Part shown: one piece after another, positions 22,053-32,911 of the stretch
Layout: every line of letters begins with the position of its first letter
How positions within the stretch are numbered: position 1 is the first letter of the stretch
NCBI GenBank assembly: GCA_033002965.1
Contig: JAURVB010012704.1
Location: 1 to 64,000 of the forward strand
Direction of reading: 5' to 3'
DNA: 64,000 nucleotides
From: Piper betle
Lineage: Eukaryota > Streptophyta > Magnoliopsida > Piperales > Piperaceae
The notes under the pieces: generated by a model
The model's database searches: none
What the model was told of the DNA's origin: nothing
Seen by the model: the letters and a program-made list of their open reading frames with translations, nothing else
Position numbers and translations under genes: made by a program

Positions 22053-23498
22053 CTCATTATGTGTATGTTATTATTTATTTGGATTTAATTATATATTCTT
22101 GTATTATATGATTATGATATTATTAATATTCATGATTAATGGGTATTAACTATTTATTTATTTATTTATTTATTGAATTATTATATATATATATTTATTT
22201 ATATGTTTCCTAACACGAGTATATGTTGATATTTATACGTGTTGACCTGTAAATTTATATAGTATAATTATATTGTTATTTTATGATTAGAATATTGTTC
22301 ATGTTTATGCATTTATTATTTATCTAATTATCTATGAGTACATTTTCTTGTTTGTTTATTTATTTATTATTTATTATTATTATATCCCAATTTTTGTGCC
22401 ACATGTTTAGCTATAGGTTTGTTAGCACTATTTTTTTTGTTAGGATGTATTGATGATATGATCACACACCACAAACAAACATCATATAGAGATGTTAGTA
22501 TTTTACTTTGTAGTGGATTTCGATGTAGGTTTCATAGTCCAAGCTCGTCGTAGATGTGTACATATGTTTAGAGCTTGGACAATAGGTCCGTAGGACTTTC
22601 TCTCTGCTTGACTCCTTGCGTTTAGAGTTTAATCACGTTTTAGATGTAGGATGACATCGGCGGTGTTTTATCGGATCCCTCCGATGTTGGGCCATTTAGC
22701 CATGTTTATACACATGTTTAATAAAACTACAAGGATGAGATCCCTTATTGATTTTTGAGCTGAAGCTCTAGAAATATATGATATAAGCCTCCTCTCTAAG
22801 CCTATTATATAAGTACGCGTATTTTTATAGATTTCACAAATAAGAGAATGAGTCGTACGGAGATATTTATGGACCACATTAGTACTCCTTCAAACCTTGA
22901 GGTAGTGGGTGTATGAGGGTACTGTGAAACACAACACATTTTCAGAATTTGTGACACTGACTTGACTGTTTCTTTTGCCACTCAACTACCGTAGCGGGTA
23001 ATATGGAAGGTATGAGGGAGTAAGCGCTATATGTATGTATGAATAGGATTATGAGCCATGCATGCAAGCCGGAAATTTCTTAAGTATATTTGTTTACTGC
23101 ACAGTGTGAGGCAATCTTGAAGTTTCATAAGTTTTCGTTAGTAATAGAATACCCATTTGCCAGATTGTATTAGTTATTTTTCGGAATAGTAACACTCGTT
23201 ACTGGTATTTTTTATATAATATATGTAGGTCTTATAAATCTTGAGTCGACTTTGGTGGATGGACAGATAATGCTACACACACTTGAGCTCATCACATTTA
23301 TTTCTTTTCTTATTTTTACTTATATTTGATGTGTTTTGGCGCGTATTAAACAATGTCTTTCATTCTCATGACACTAAGCGGGTTGTTTCGATCTATTTTA
23401 TCGATTGAGTCTTATCGACCAATAATTTTAAACACGACTCGACTCAATAGTGACATTTCCGATTTGGTTCTTAGGTGAACAAAAATCAGGGTGTTACA
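20385..23498 (+). mobile_element. Solo LTR, 3.1 kb, unclassified family
   Basis: It starts TGTAAAACCC and ends GGGTGTTACA, matched LTR termini in inverted orientation. The flanks are TCAGT (20380-20384) and TCAGC (23499-23503), a 5-bp duplication with one mismatch. No primer-binding site or internal region follows, so it is a solo LTR. It includes a GC-rich segment (about 21040-21640), a microsatellite and TTTA-rich tracts. Its 22440-23230 portion is clearly related to 32100-32760 and more distantly to 25680-26230. Orientation is taken from the TGTAAAACCC end. Confidence 0.65.
21995..22049. repeat. Compound microsatellite (TG)n(TA)n
   Basis: About thirteen TG units run directly into about fifteen TA units. 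It is flanked by TTTA-type tracts at 21850-21900 and 22150-22175. Length may be unreliable in an assembly. Confidence 0.95.
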
Positions 23499-26400
23499 TC
23501 AGCCATCCATTTAAGGTCTTGGAAGCTTCCCTTCTCCTTGATTTCCTTACTTCTTGCTGGTATGTGCTTCTTATTGTTTACTTTTCTTGTTTTGCTTGCA
23601 TGTTGCTTGCTGTTTGTGTTTGTTGTATGCGTTTGGCTTACTGTAGGTTGTATCTTAGTCTTTCTAGTTTTATTTAAACTTGGCTTCATGATTTTCTTTT
23701 TATGTATACCATGAGATATGATATGTTCAAGTTAGCACATTTATACACTTCATCATCTATGACCTATCTATGTTAGATCTACCATATCTCACGCATCGGA
23801 TATTAGAAAAATGTGATCTTTGTTGCATTTTGTTCCTAGCTCATGTATTTTTGCATCCATGTATATTTTGTGTATACCATGCTACTGTATTATGCCTTGA
23901 TCATGTTGGAAATGTCGTGTATAAGCTATTCCTCTTACATGTCTGATTTGTGATGCTATTTGTGTGATTTTTATGTCCCTATGTAGTTATCGTTTATGTA
24001 AATTCTCTCGTTTATGAATAGATGAATGGATTAGCTATATGTCTGTAAAGTTGCATACTAAAATGGCATCATTAAGGGCATGAACATCATGTGTACTCAA
24101 CGACTACACACACTGTCTTGTGAAGGACTGTGCTAATGGTCTTTTTAAGGTAAGTAAAACTAATCACTAAGAATCCTTTTAAAATATTGATAAAAATTAA
24201 ATTAAGTTCTAATAAGCGTCTACTTGAAATCTAACAAAAATTAGACTAGGCGAAGCTTATTTTGATGGTAGGTAAATTTCTCTTTTGAAATGTGCAAGAA
24301 GTTGTGTTTAACTCTAATATGTCATTCTTTGTAAAATTTAGTTAATAGTTTTGGATGAAAAATTCTTTCAAAATTTTCACATAATTCTTATTAGGATATC
24401 TTTAGGCCTATGTATAATTTTAGGCCCATTAGATACCTCTAAAGCCCATTAGAAAATTTTCTCACATCCTACGTTGGCCTAGTTCTGAAATTCCTGAGAT
24501 TTAGGACCATATTTCATGATTTCTCTAGGATATCCCAGATTGCTTTTAGGCCCAATATTTTCTAGAAACTAGGTCCATGGCGTTATAATCCCATAGGAAT
24601 TTTTCATAGAATTTAGGCCCACTAAAAGTCGACAAACTAAGCCCACTAAGTTAGGTATATAAGCATGCCATAGAAATCCAAAAATAGCCCAATAGATAGA
24701 TAAACTTAGAAACTCACTAAGCCCACAGGTCAAGCTCACTATAAAAATTGGGTATATACCTTGGCCAATTGGGAGTAATTCCACTAATTTTCAACCCAAT
24801 CAAAACTTCATTAGGTGGTTAGAAAATTTGCTTAATTTAGGCAGTCTTAAGTATTCTAGATTTAGGTTTAATTAGGGTTTAACTTAATTGATCCTTAATG
24901 AACCCCTAAAATTTCTTAACCATAATTAACCAACTTGATGGTAATTAGGATATAATTAATTAGTTTAATTAGTATGTTTTACTTTTGTTAAATCTCTCAA
25001 TGTAGTCTCATATCTAATATCTAATAGGGTAAGATCGTATTTATATGTGAGAATGGACTATTAATTTTAAACTTGGTTAATTCACTTTTAAATAGATAAC
25101 TTAGGCCCATTACTTTATACTTTGAGTTGGTTTGTTACAAATAGTATTAGAGTAGCCTAGTGCCGTGCTAGATTATGGTTTGGACTATGGATGTTGGCGA
25201 GGCTACTTGTCATGAGCCAAAAAAGTCATTTGAGCTAAGGCTAGCAACGGGCTAAGTGTAAAAATTTTGAGGGCGAAATTTCCTAAGGTGAGTAGATTGT
25301 GAGATCTCTAAACTTAGTCCCACATTCAATACCTTGAAATTTCCTAAGGTGAATAGATTGTGAGATCCTTGAACTTAGTCTCACATTTAATACCTACTAA
25401 GGTAGGGATGTTGGCTAGGCTACTAGTCACGGGCCAAGGAAGTCACCTAGGCTAGGGCTAGCAATGGCCTAAGTGTTGGAATTTAAAGGACGAAATTTCC
25501 TAAGGTGGGTAGATTGTGAAATATATCAACTTAGTCTTATATCTAATACCTATTGGAGAAGGCCTTGTGTATAAGTAAGAATGAATTATAAATTTTTAAC
25601 TTGGTTAACCACATTTGAAGAGATGATTTAGGCTCATTATGTTATACTTTGGGCTAAGTCATTATAAGTTTAATCACTAGGTCTGTAGGTTTCTCTATGC
25701 TTGAACTCCATGCTTGACTTTGTGTTAGAGGTTAAGCTGTAGTTTTCTATTTAGGACGGTATTTGTGACATTTTATCAGATCTAACTAAGATTGGGTTAT
25801 CTAGCTAAGCTTTTTCATTGTTTAATGAAAATCTAAGTTTGAGATCTTTTGATTTCTTTCGATCATACAAGATCCAATAAAGGATATTATGAATTCCCTA
25901 CCCAAGCTTTATAAATATGTGCATGAGAGTTTCATATTTGCATCATGAAAGTTAAGGAAGATATGAAAATTGTGTTTGTACTCCTCCTATCCATAGTAGT
26001 ACGGTCTATTGGGTATTTCATAACACAATACACATTCGAAACTTGTGGCACTAACAAGTGGTCTCCTTTTCCATTCAAGTACTTTGTGGGTGTTGTATGG
26101 AGTAAGTGTATGATTTATGATGTGTGTCTATGTTGTGTCGCACCATCGTGTTGGCTTTTATTCGAGAGTATTACCTTAACTCTTTATTTATTCCCCAATG
26201 AGTGGTTATTCTTGAAGGTTCAAATTTTTCGTTCATGTTTTTGTTAGAACTTTAATAACTTAAACCTAAAGAAAATGTTATTAGTCTTCATATCAAATTA
26301 TTAAGTAAATAAAATTGGATAGCAGAAGCGTACCTGAATCCATAAAAGAAAATGGATACTTCACTCCCTTAGGTTTTGATCTTCCAAATTCAATACTAGT

Positions 26401-26900
26401 TTTCAAAGCCAAAGTTCTGGACGATGGGATACCAGATCGAAAATCAAATATGAATTCAGGGACTATAACCTCTTTATTTTATAGCCTTAGTTTCATAATT
26501 TTAATTTGACTCATCATAAAAGAGAAATTATAAAAATGGTATCTAGACATCGAACTCCACACTTTATTTATGATATTCACATTGAATTCCACACCTTATT
26601 TATGGCCCACAAATACTTAACTTTAATAAATCAATTAAATTTAGACCAACCTCAAATAACAGTATATTATACAATTTCGGATTTATGTATATATTTATGT
26701 CTAACATCCAATAGTTTCAACATCCACTTGCCAGTTTGGTCACTTTACTAGTTACTTGCATACTCAGTGATCTTTCGATTACTAACATTTGTTTTATGAT
26801 GTATGTAAGTGAGTATCTCTAGCGTTGGTTAGCATAGGCACAAGGATCCAGTAGCTCGAGGTAGGAGGTGGTGTGGATGTTGTAGTTGGTTATGTATTTG
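23499..26900 (+). repeat. Older LTR-like repeat copy (second member of the family)
   Basis: Non-coding. Blocks at 24180-24300, 25680-26230 and 26790-26890 match, in order and orientation, blocks at 31180-31310, 32100-32560 and 32750-32850. Examples are AATAAGCGTCTACTT against AATAAGTGTCTACTT, and the shared TGTATGGAGTAAGTG/TATGGAGTATGTG region. It is more diverged than the other copies. It is interrupted by extra sequence at about 25010-25680 and 26240-26740, and its left part lies beyond the solo LTR. Confidence 0.5.
25010..25680 (+). repeat. Dispersed repeat, plus copy, with an internal duplication
   Basis: The sequence containing GAAATTTCCTAAGGTG, GTAGATTGTGAGATC and ACTTAGTC occurs three times here (near 25275, 25337 and 25495). 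Its reverse complement recurs at 27965-28312. The unit also includes AGGCCCATTA-type and TTAACCAC-type boxes in both copies. Non-coding; probably part of an LTR or a short non-autonomous retroelement. Confidence 0.6.
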
Positions 26901-27964
26901 ATGTCCCTCAATGATGTATAATATACTTATATGAGGGCTTGTCCCAAACCTTGTATGTTTTTGCCAGGTATGGTTATGACTTAGGCTCTTATGAGTGTGT
27001 TAGCCTATCATTACATTATTTCCGAACTATTATCATGCAGTGTGTTATACTTTTGGGAAAATCTAAAATGCCTTTTGCAAGGTGCTAAGTCTCAAAGTCA
27101 TAGAGCCAATGAGGAGCAATACTAGGTACAACCCTATTTTCCACCGGTGTGGTTTGCTGAAGAACTGTGGACCAAATGAGCACATGGTCCATACGCCTTG
27201 AAGAGTCTACGTGGAGATCGTGTGTTAGAATATGATGCCTTAACATTTGGTCATGTCTGTGTTTTAACTATTCTTGTGCACTAATGGTATGTGAAATAGG
27301 TAATTACGACCCTTGTTTAACTTTCTGCACCATGCCATTAAATAAAAATTTACGTAACAATTAAGGTTAAAACTTGAGTATAAGAATCGACTCATTCATA
27401 TGATTCAAACTCACCCTCTTTGTTATAGCGGGGGTATCTATTCTACAACATGGAGTGATCAATGCATCTTTCAAAGTCAACCTGTTAATTGTAGTGGGAT
27501 GCACCTCTTCTACAACTCGGAGTGAGCATATTAGTAGACTTCAAGTTTAGAGTCCTCCCTATAGTGTATGATTTAAACATGCATATGATAGTTGCCCCGT
27601 GTAGTTTTTTTTGTCTTAAGCCTTATTGAGGATTAAGATTTGCATTTGCATCACTTCTTTAACTATTATATCAACCAATGAGTCTATCACAACATTATTG
27701 AAAATGTTAGGGTGAGTTTACAAAAAATGAAAATCAGTCATCTTCATGAAATACAATTGCCTTTTTGAGGTACCACTTATTGGTTAAAGACTTGTCATGT
27801 AGAAGCTCACCAATATTATCCACAACTCCAGAGGTGACTTTATTTGAAGGGATGGGCAACATCATCAACCAAATTTATCCTAATTCTTTCAAATCATCAT
27901 TGCTCATGGTCTCTGACTTCTTCTCTTTACCATAGAGAGCTCTTTGTCATAGAAAGCTCTTTGT
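26901..27964. other. No gene; possible copia gag scrap
   Basis: Mostly featureless. On the minus strand at about 27735-27960 the translation includes YGKEKKSETMSNDDLKEL and DKSLTNKWYLKK. The second faintly resembles the SLTNKLYLKK box of copia Gag proteins, but the order and surrounding sequence do not confirm it. I therefore leave it unnamed. Confidence 0.3.
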
Positions 27965-28312
27965 AACACCCAGCTCATAGTACATATTAATGGGCCTAAA
28001 TCTTCTCTTCAAAAGTGATTAACCGAAGTTGAAAATCTATAGTTCAATCTCATTAATAAATCAAAATTTACCCCAATAGGTATTGGATGTAGACTAAGTT
28101 GAGAGATCTCATAATCCACCCTCCTTAGGAAATTCCGCCCACAGAATTCCTACACTTAACCTATCGCTAGACCTAGCCCAAGTCGTTCCTATCGCTAGAC
28201 TTAGCCCAAGTCGTTCTTAGCCCATGGCTAAGAGCGTAACCTACGTTCCTAGTCCATCCCACCATCTATACAAGAACTAAGTTACTTTGATACCATTTGT
28301 AACGTCTCAGAA
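27965..28312 (-). repeat. Dispersed repeat, minus copy, with a PBS-like motif
   Basis: This is the reverse complement of the repeat at 25010-25680, sharing the TTCCTAAGG, ATTATGAGATCTCTCAACTTAGTC and AGGCCCATTA boxes. On the minus strand it begins TTACAAATGGTATCAAAG, close to an LTR end followed by the initiator-tRNA primer site TGGTATCAGAG. It contains a 28-bp unit twice in a row (28161-28188 and 28189-28216, one difference). Confidence 0.55.
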
Positions 28313-29777
28313 TTTCTTATTGTGATAACACATCAAACAGCTTCCCTTGCCATAAGACAAAACTTATTTTGCCATTCTACTATTCTTATCATACTTGATA
28401 TTTGCTGGCCCAATGTCCATTGGAATACCCACCAATTACACTCTCCATACCTATTTACTATGACAGAAACTTGTTAGAGTACACAACAATAACAAAACAA
28501 GTGTAATGGAATCCAATAATCAAGCAATAATTGAAAGTAGTATAAAGAAATTAAGAGAAAACATACTAGGATGACAAAATGTATAATATACATGCAGAGA
28601 AGAGTAATGCTACAATAAGAAAGATCAAAATAGTTACAATTTCTCAATCTCTCTCCCTCTCAGCCTAAAAACAATAAATACCTCAGCACTCATCACTCTC
28701 TTCCTTATGGCCAATTATTGTGTGTTGTTTTGGCAATGAGACAAAATACAATATTTATAAGTGAAAAAAATAGTCAAGGATGAGTTCAAAAAACTTCACA
28801 ATATTTATAGGTTAAAATAACACTCAAGGATGAGTTCAAAAAACTTAAATGTTTTCCTTTGTCGGCTTCGTCTTCATATGTTCTCTTCATAATCCTCCTT
28901 ATACCTCGTCTTCCTCCAAGCACCAGGAGTCTTGAAACCTTTCCCTGATAACCTTAATGATCTGATCATCAATGACTAAGGGGACTTGCGTCTGCATGTG
29001 TGTCCACTTCTAGCAAACGCAAGTTTTGCTTCTTGTAAAGAATTGAAATGACTATTTGTAATGGCTTTCTGCCGATATCCTAATTAGGTGTCTCTTCTAT
29101 TGGTTTGCCTCATACAATATCCCGCAAACACATTTATATGTGGAGCCTTACGTACGTGAGCCAGCTTTCATATCTTACTAAGTAAGATGTCATTTCATGC
29201 ACGACTTGTTTCAGATATAAATTTTAATTTTATCGATAAATCATCATGGAATAATGAGTGGAATAATGAGATAGACTTCAAGTTTTATAGATGGACTCTA
29301 ATAAATAAAAATAAAGATAGATTTTAATCATTTACCCAAATTCTCATAAAATAATGATAGAATCTAGTTTTAAAAGATAGACTTTAATTAAATAAAATAA
29401 TAGATTATAATAATTTGATTTATTTTCTTTTATTTTTATTTTATTTTATCACTTGAATCTCTTACTTTTTATTGGAGCATAACCTTGAGATCCTCTATTA
29501 TAAGTAAAAGTAGATATGAACTACACCTTGCAATTTAGTGGATCCTACTACCTAAAATCCATATAAATAGATGTCAAAATAAATAATTAGGATACTTATA
29601 GATTTTAAATCAATCTAATGATTTTAACTCTCTTATTTTAATTTTCCAAGTGATTACACTAACTATTAATGTTGAAATATTTTTTAGCTGGTATATTTTT
29701 AAAAAAATCTAAAAATATATTATGTTGATGGTCAAAAAAGATAAAAATTCATCAACTAGCTCCAATTTATGAAATAT
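28313..29777. other. No gene recognised; contains a ~49-bp tandem duplication
   Basis: The block starting ACAATATTTATA at 28749 is repeated at 28798, ending near 28848; both copies contain CAAGGATGAGTTCAAAAAAC. The rest is AT-rich, with no protein-family motif and no RNA gene seen. Confidence 0.55.
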
Positions 29778-32700
29778 TGTAAAACCCAGGCAGTCCACTA
29801 GAGGGTTTTTACTCTCAATTCGATTGTTACCTAAATCGGATTAGTAGGGTCTGGCCTTTCTTACCGTGGTTTGTGTATGGTATGGGGTAAGTTGCCCAGC
29901 TTTAGCCTCCTTTAGTACTCGGTACGCTTGTTTGGATGTTGCACATCATGCTTTTTCGTGTTTATTCCATTCGAATTGTATATAGTTAGGTGTTAGGACC
30001 ATGTCCTTTGTGTGTCATTTGTATGCTCGCTGTGTGTTTGATAATACTTTCAGAGTGTCCTAACCCCTCTTTGGGAACCTGCAGTGCAATTCCTAAGGTG
30101 GGCCAATCACTTCAGAGTAAAAATCCTAAATTTTTTGATTTTGGGATAACCTAATTCATACCTCTTTAGCTTAACCCAATCCATACATCTTTATCTATCC
30201 AACTCATACCTCTTTCGGAATAGTACCCATATCTATGACATTACCAAGCAAACCCATACGTCCTTATCCATCTCACACCTCTATGACTTCACTAAGCCAA
30301 CCCATATCTCTTTATCCAACCGATACCTCTTTGGGTATGACAGCCATACCTATGACATAACCAAGCTACCAACTCTTTTTCTATACAACACATCCCTTCC
30401 CTCACCTTTTAACCATTTATCCTTCCCTCCTCATCTCCAGCAACCTTCTTCTCCTCTCCTTGGCTTTATTCTTCCTCCTTGGAGCTCCAATCATCCTCCT
30501 CCTTCTTTCTAAACTCCAAGGGTGGTAGGTTTTAAAATTGGATGCCTCAAAAGACCTCCCCTTGGTCTTCCCTTGTTAGTTTCAAGATTGTGCTGCCTCT
30601 TTTTCTCTTTGTTTGGTATTTATCTCTTGTATGTTTGTATCATTTTTTTTATGATATTTTTAAAATTTATACCATCCTTTTGGGTGAATTTTAAGTACTC
30701 ATGTATCTTATTTGTCCATGTAAAAAAAATAGATCTGCTTTTTATAATGCATGTAGGTCACTGATCTATACTATTTCGGTATAAAAATCATATCTTGGTA
30801 CTCTGACATTACATTTGCACGATTCTTATTTTTTGCACTTATAACATATACATTCAAAACTTTTTTGTTAGGTGTTTTCCCTTAAATAACCTATAATGTA
30901 CATGTATGAGGGTAAAAAGTGAGGAAAGATGGTAACTTTCACCATTACAGTGAAATAAGCGCCCTTTCTCTAATTTTTACTCTCTGACCTAGTAAATTAT
31001 GTTGATTCACAATATTCTATATTGTTCATAGTGATTTTAGAAGTTCTTGGTAAAATTTTAAACCTAATCAAACCACTAAATAATCATGAACATCGTACAT
31101 AAGTACGCCTTATATTTCCTGTGTTGTTTATAACTATGAGCATGATCTGTGATTATATTATATGTTAAAACACCAATTTTAAGCTAATAAAATCTAGTAA
31201 AAATATATGAAGTTTCAATAAGTGTCTACTTAAAACAAATAAATTTTGGTAATGGTTAAAAATCATCTAGGTTTGTTTGGGAGGTTTCTACCCAGACAGT
31301 GTAAATGTGCAATGTGAAAGCACCCTAGTTTTTCTTACTCCAGTTGTAAAATACCTTATAATAGGTTAATGGTGTTAGATTTCAATGCACCTTAGACCAC
31401 ACCTTACCCTATTTCTCAGTGACAATGTGACCAATTTTGGGGCCATTTGGGTAGGTTCCCAATTTTATTTATAAATTTTCAATTTTTTAAGGCCCAGATA
31501 GGTCTAGAAAAGCCCATCCAATGATCCATTTTGTAAAATACACTTAGGCCCATTTACAGAGTAAATATAGTATAAATCTTATAGGGCTCAAGCTCCATGT
31601 GTTAGCTAAGTAGGCCGACTTACCCAAGCACATTTGGAGTCCTCTAGCCCATGAACCGACAGTTACAAAATCGGTGCACAGCCCAATAACACTGTTCCAG
31701 CACCTTAAAGCTGAGCTTGATGGGCCTTGTTCCCCTTGATTGGCCCATGGACCAGCCATGGTAGAATTTATCTATGAACCTTAGCATGTAAGGGACAACC
31801 TAACCAAATTTCAGCCTATTGGGACATTGTTAGGCCCGTCCAAAAAATCGTCTTGTATGCCCATTCAATTAAAAATCCTAGAATTTATTAAAGCCCATTA
31901 AGTGAACATGAAACCAAAACCTCAATTAAGTTATCTAATAAGCTTTAACACTTCACTTTGGACCTAATTAAGATAATTAAGTGATATTAAGTGTTGAGCT
32001 TGTGTGGAGGCTTTGCCTCGTTTTGCATGCCAATGTGACCTAATTCTTAATCAGTTCTATTTCTGTGCTAGGTATCGTGGGTGTGCTCACCAACTAGAAT
32101 ATGGAGCTCTAATCATCTAGTTCTGTAGGACTTTCTCTTTTCTTGATCTCTATTTGATTCCCTATGTGTCAAGTTTAACTGGGTTTTAACGTAGGATGGC
32201 ATCGGCCATATTTTATTGGATCCCTCTGATGTTGGGTCATTTAGCCGTATGTTCTGCACATGTTTAATAGAAATTAAAAGGTTGAGATCCTTTGACGGCT
32301 TTTTAAATATAAGATCTAGAAATTAAGAATTAAATCCTCTCCCAAGCCTATATGTATAAATATGAGGGTTTATAGCTATTACAACTATGAGTGTGTATGG
32401 GATGTATAGACTGCTCTAATACTCCTTCAAACCTTGAGGTAGTGTGGAGTATGAGCGTACTGTGTAATGTAACATATTTTCGGAATATATAGCACTAACT
32501 TAATTATTCCTTTTTCCATTCAGCACCGTGGCGGGTGTAATATGGAGTATGTGATGGTGTAAGTGTTGTATGTATAAATATGAATATTAGTCATGCATGC
32601 ATGCCGGCACTTGTTTAAGTATGTTTGTTGACCACCCTATGTGAGGCATTTCTAAAGTTTCCTAAGTTTCCATGGGTAATAGAATACTCATTTGCCATCT

Positions 32701-32857
32701 TGCTATTTTATAGGTAGTTATTCGGACTGGTATTCAAATTTATTTGGTTACTAATATGGTTTTCTAATATATGTAGGTGAGGTTCTCCAACTTTGGGTGG
32801 CCCACGTGCATGGATCAGATAGCTTAGTGGCGATGGTGAAGGAGGCCTAGTGTTATA
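29778..32857 (+). repeat. LTR-like repeat copy, third member of the family
   Basis: It begins TGTAAAACCC, as does the solo LTR at 20385, and ends near GTGTTATA, a likely decayed GTGTTACA. Length (about 3.08 kb) and orientation agree with that copy. The shared 3' portion includes the CCTTCAAACCTTGAGGTAGT and CATGCATGC stretches. I see no matching target duplication (AATAT before, TTGTC after). No coding sequence. Confidence 0.5.
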
Positions 32858-32911
32858 TTGTCTATTTTAGACTATGTATTTTGTAGATGAGTATATGACA
32901 AACATATGCCC
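32858..32911. other. Spacer before the Del-type element
   Basis: Short AT-rich spacer. The last five bases (TGCCC) would be the left target-site duplication of the following element; its partner cannot be checked because the 3' end of that element is lost. Confidence 0.4.

Noticed and set aside
20385..32857. The copies at 20385-23498 and 29778-32857 as the two LTRs of one element
   Set aside because: The first has its own matching target duplication and no primer site after it, and the sequence between contains another family member; solo or separate copies fit better.
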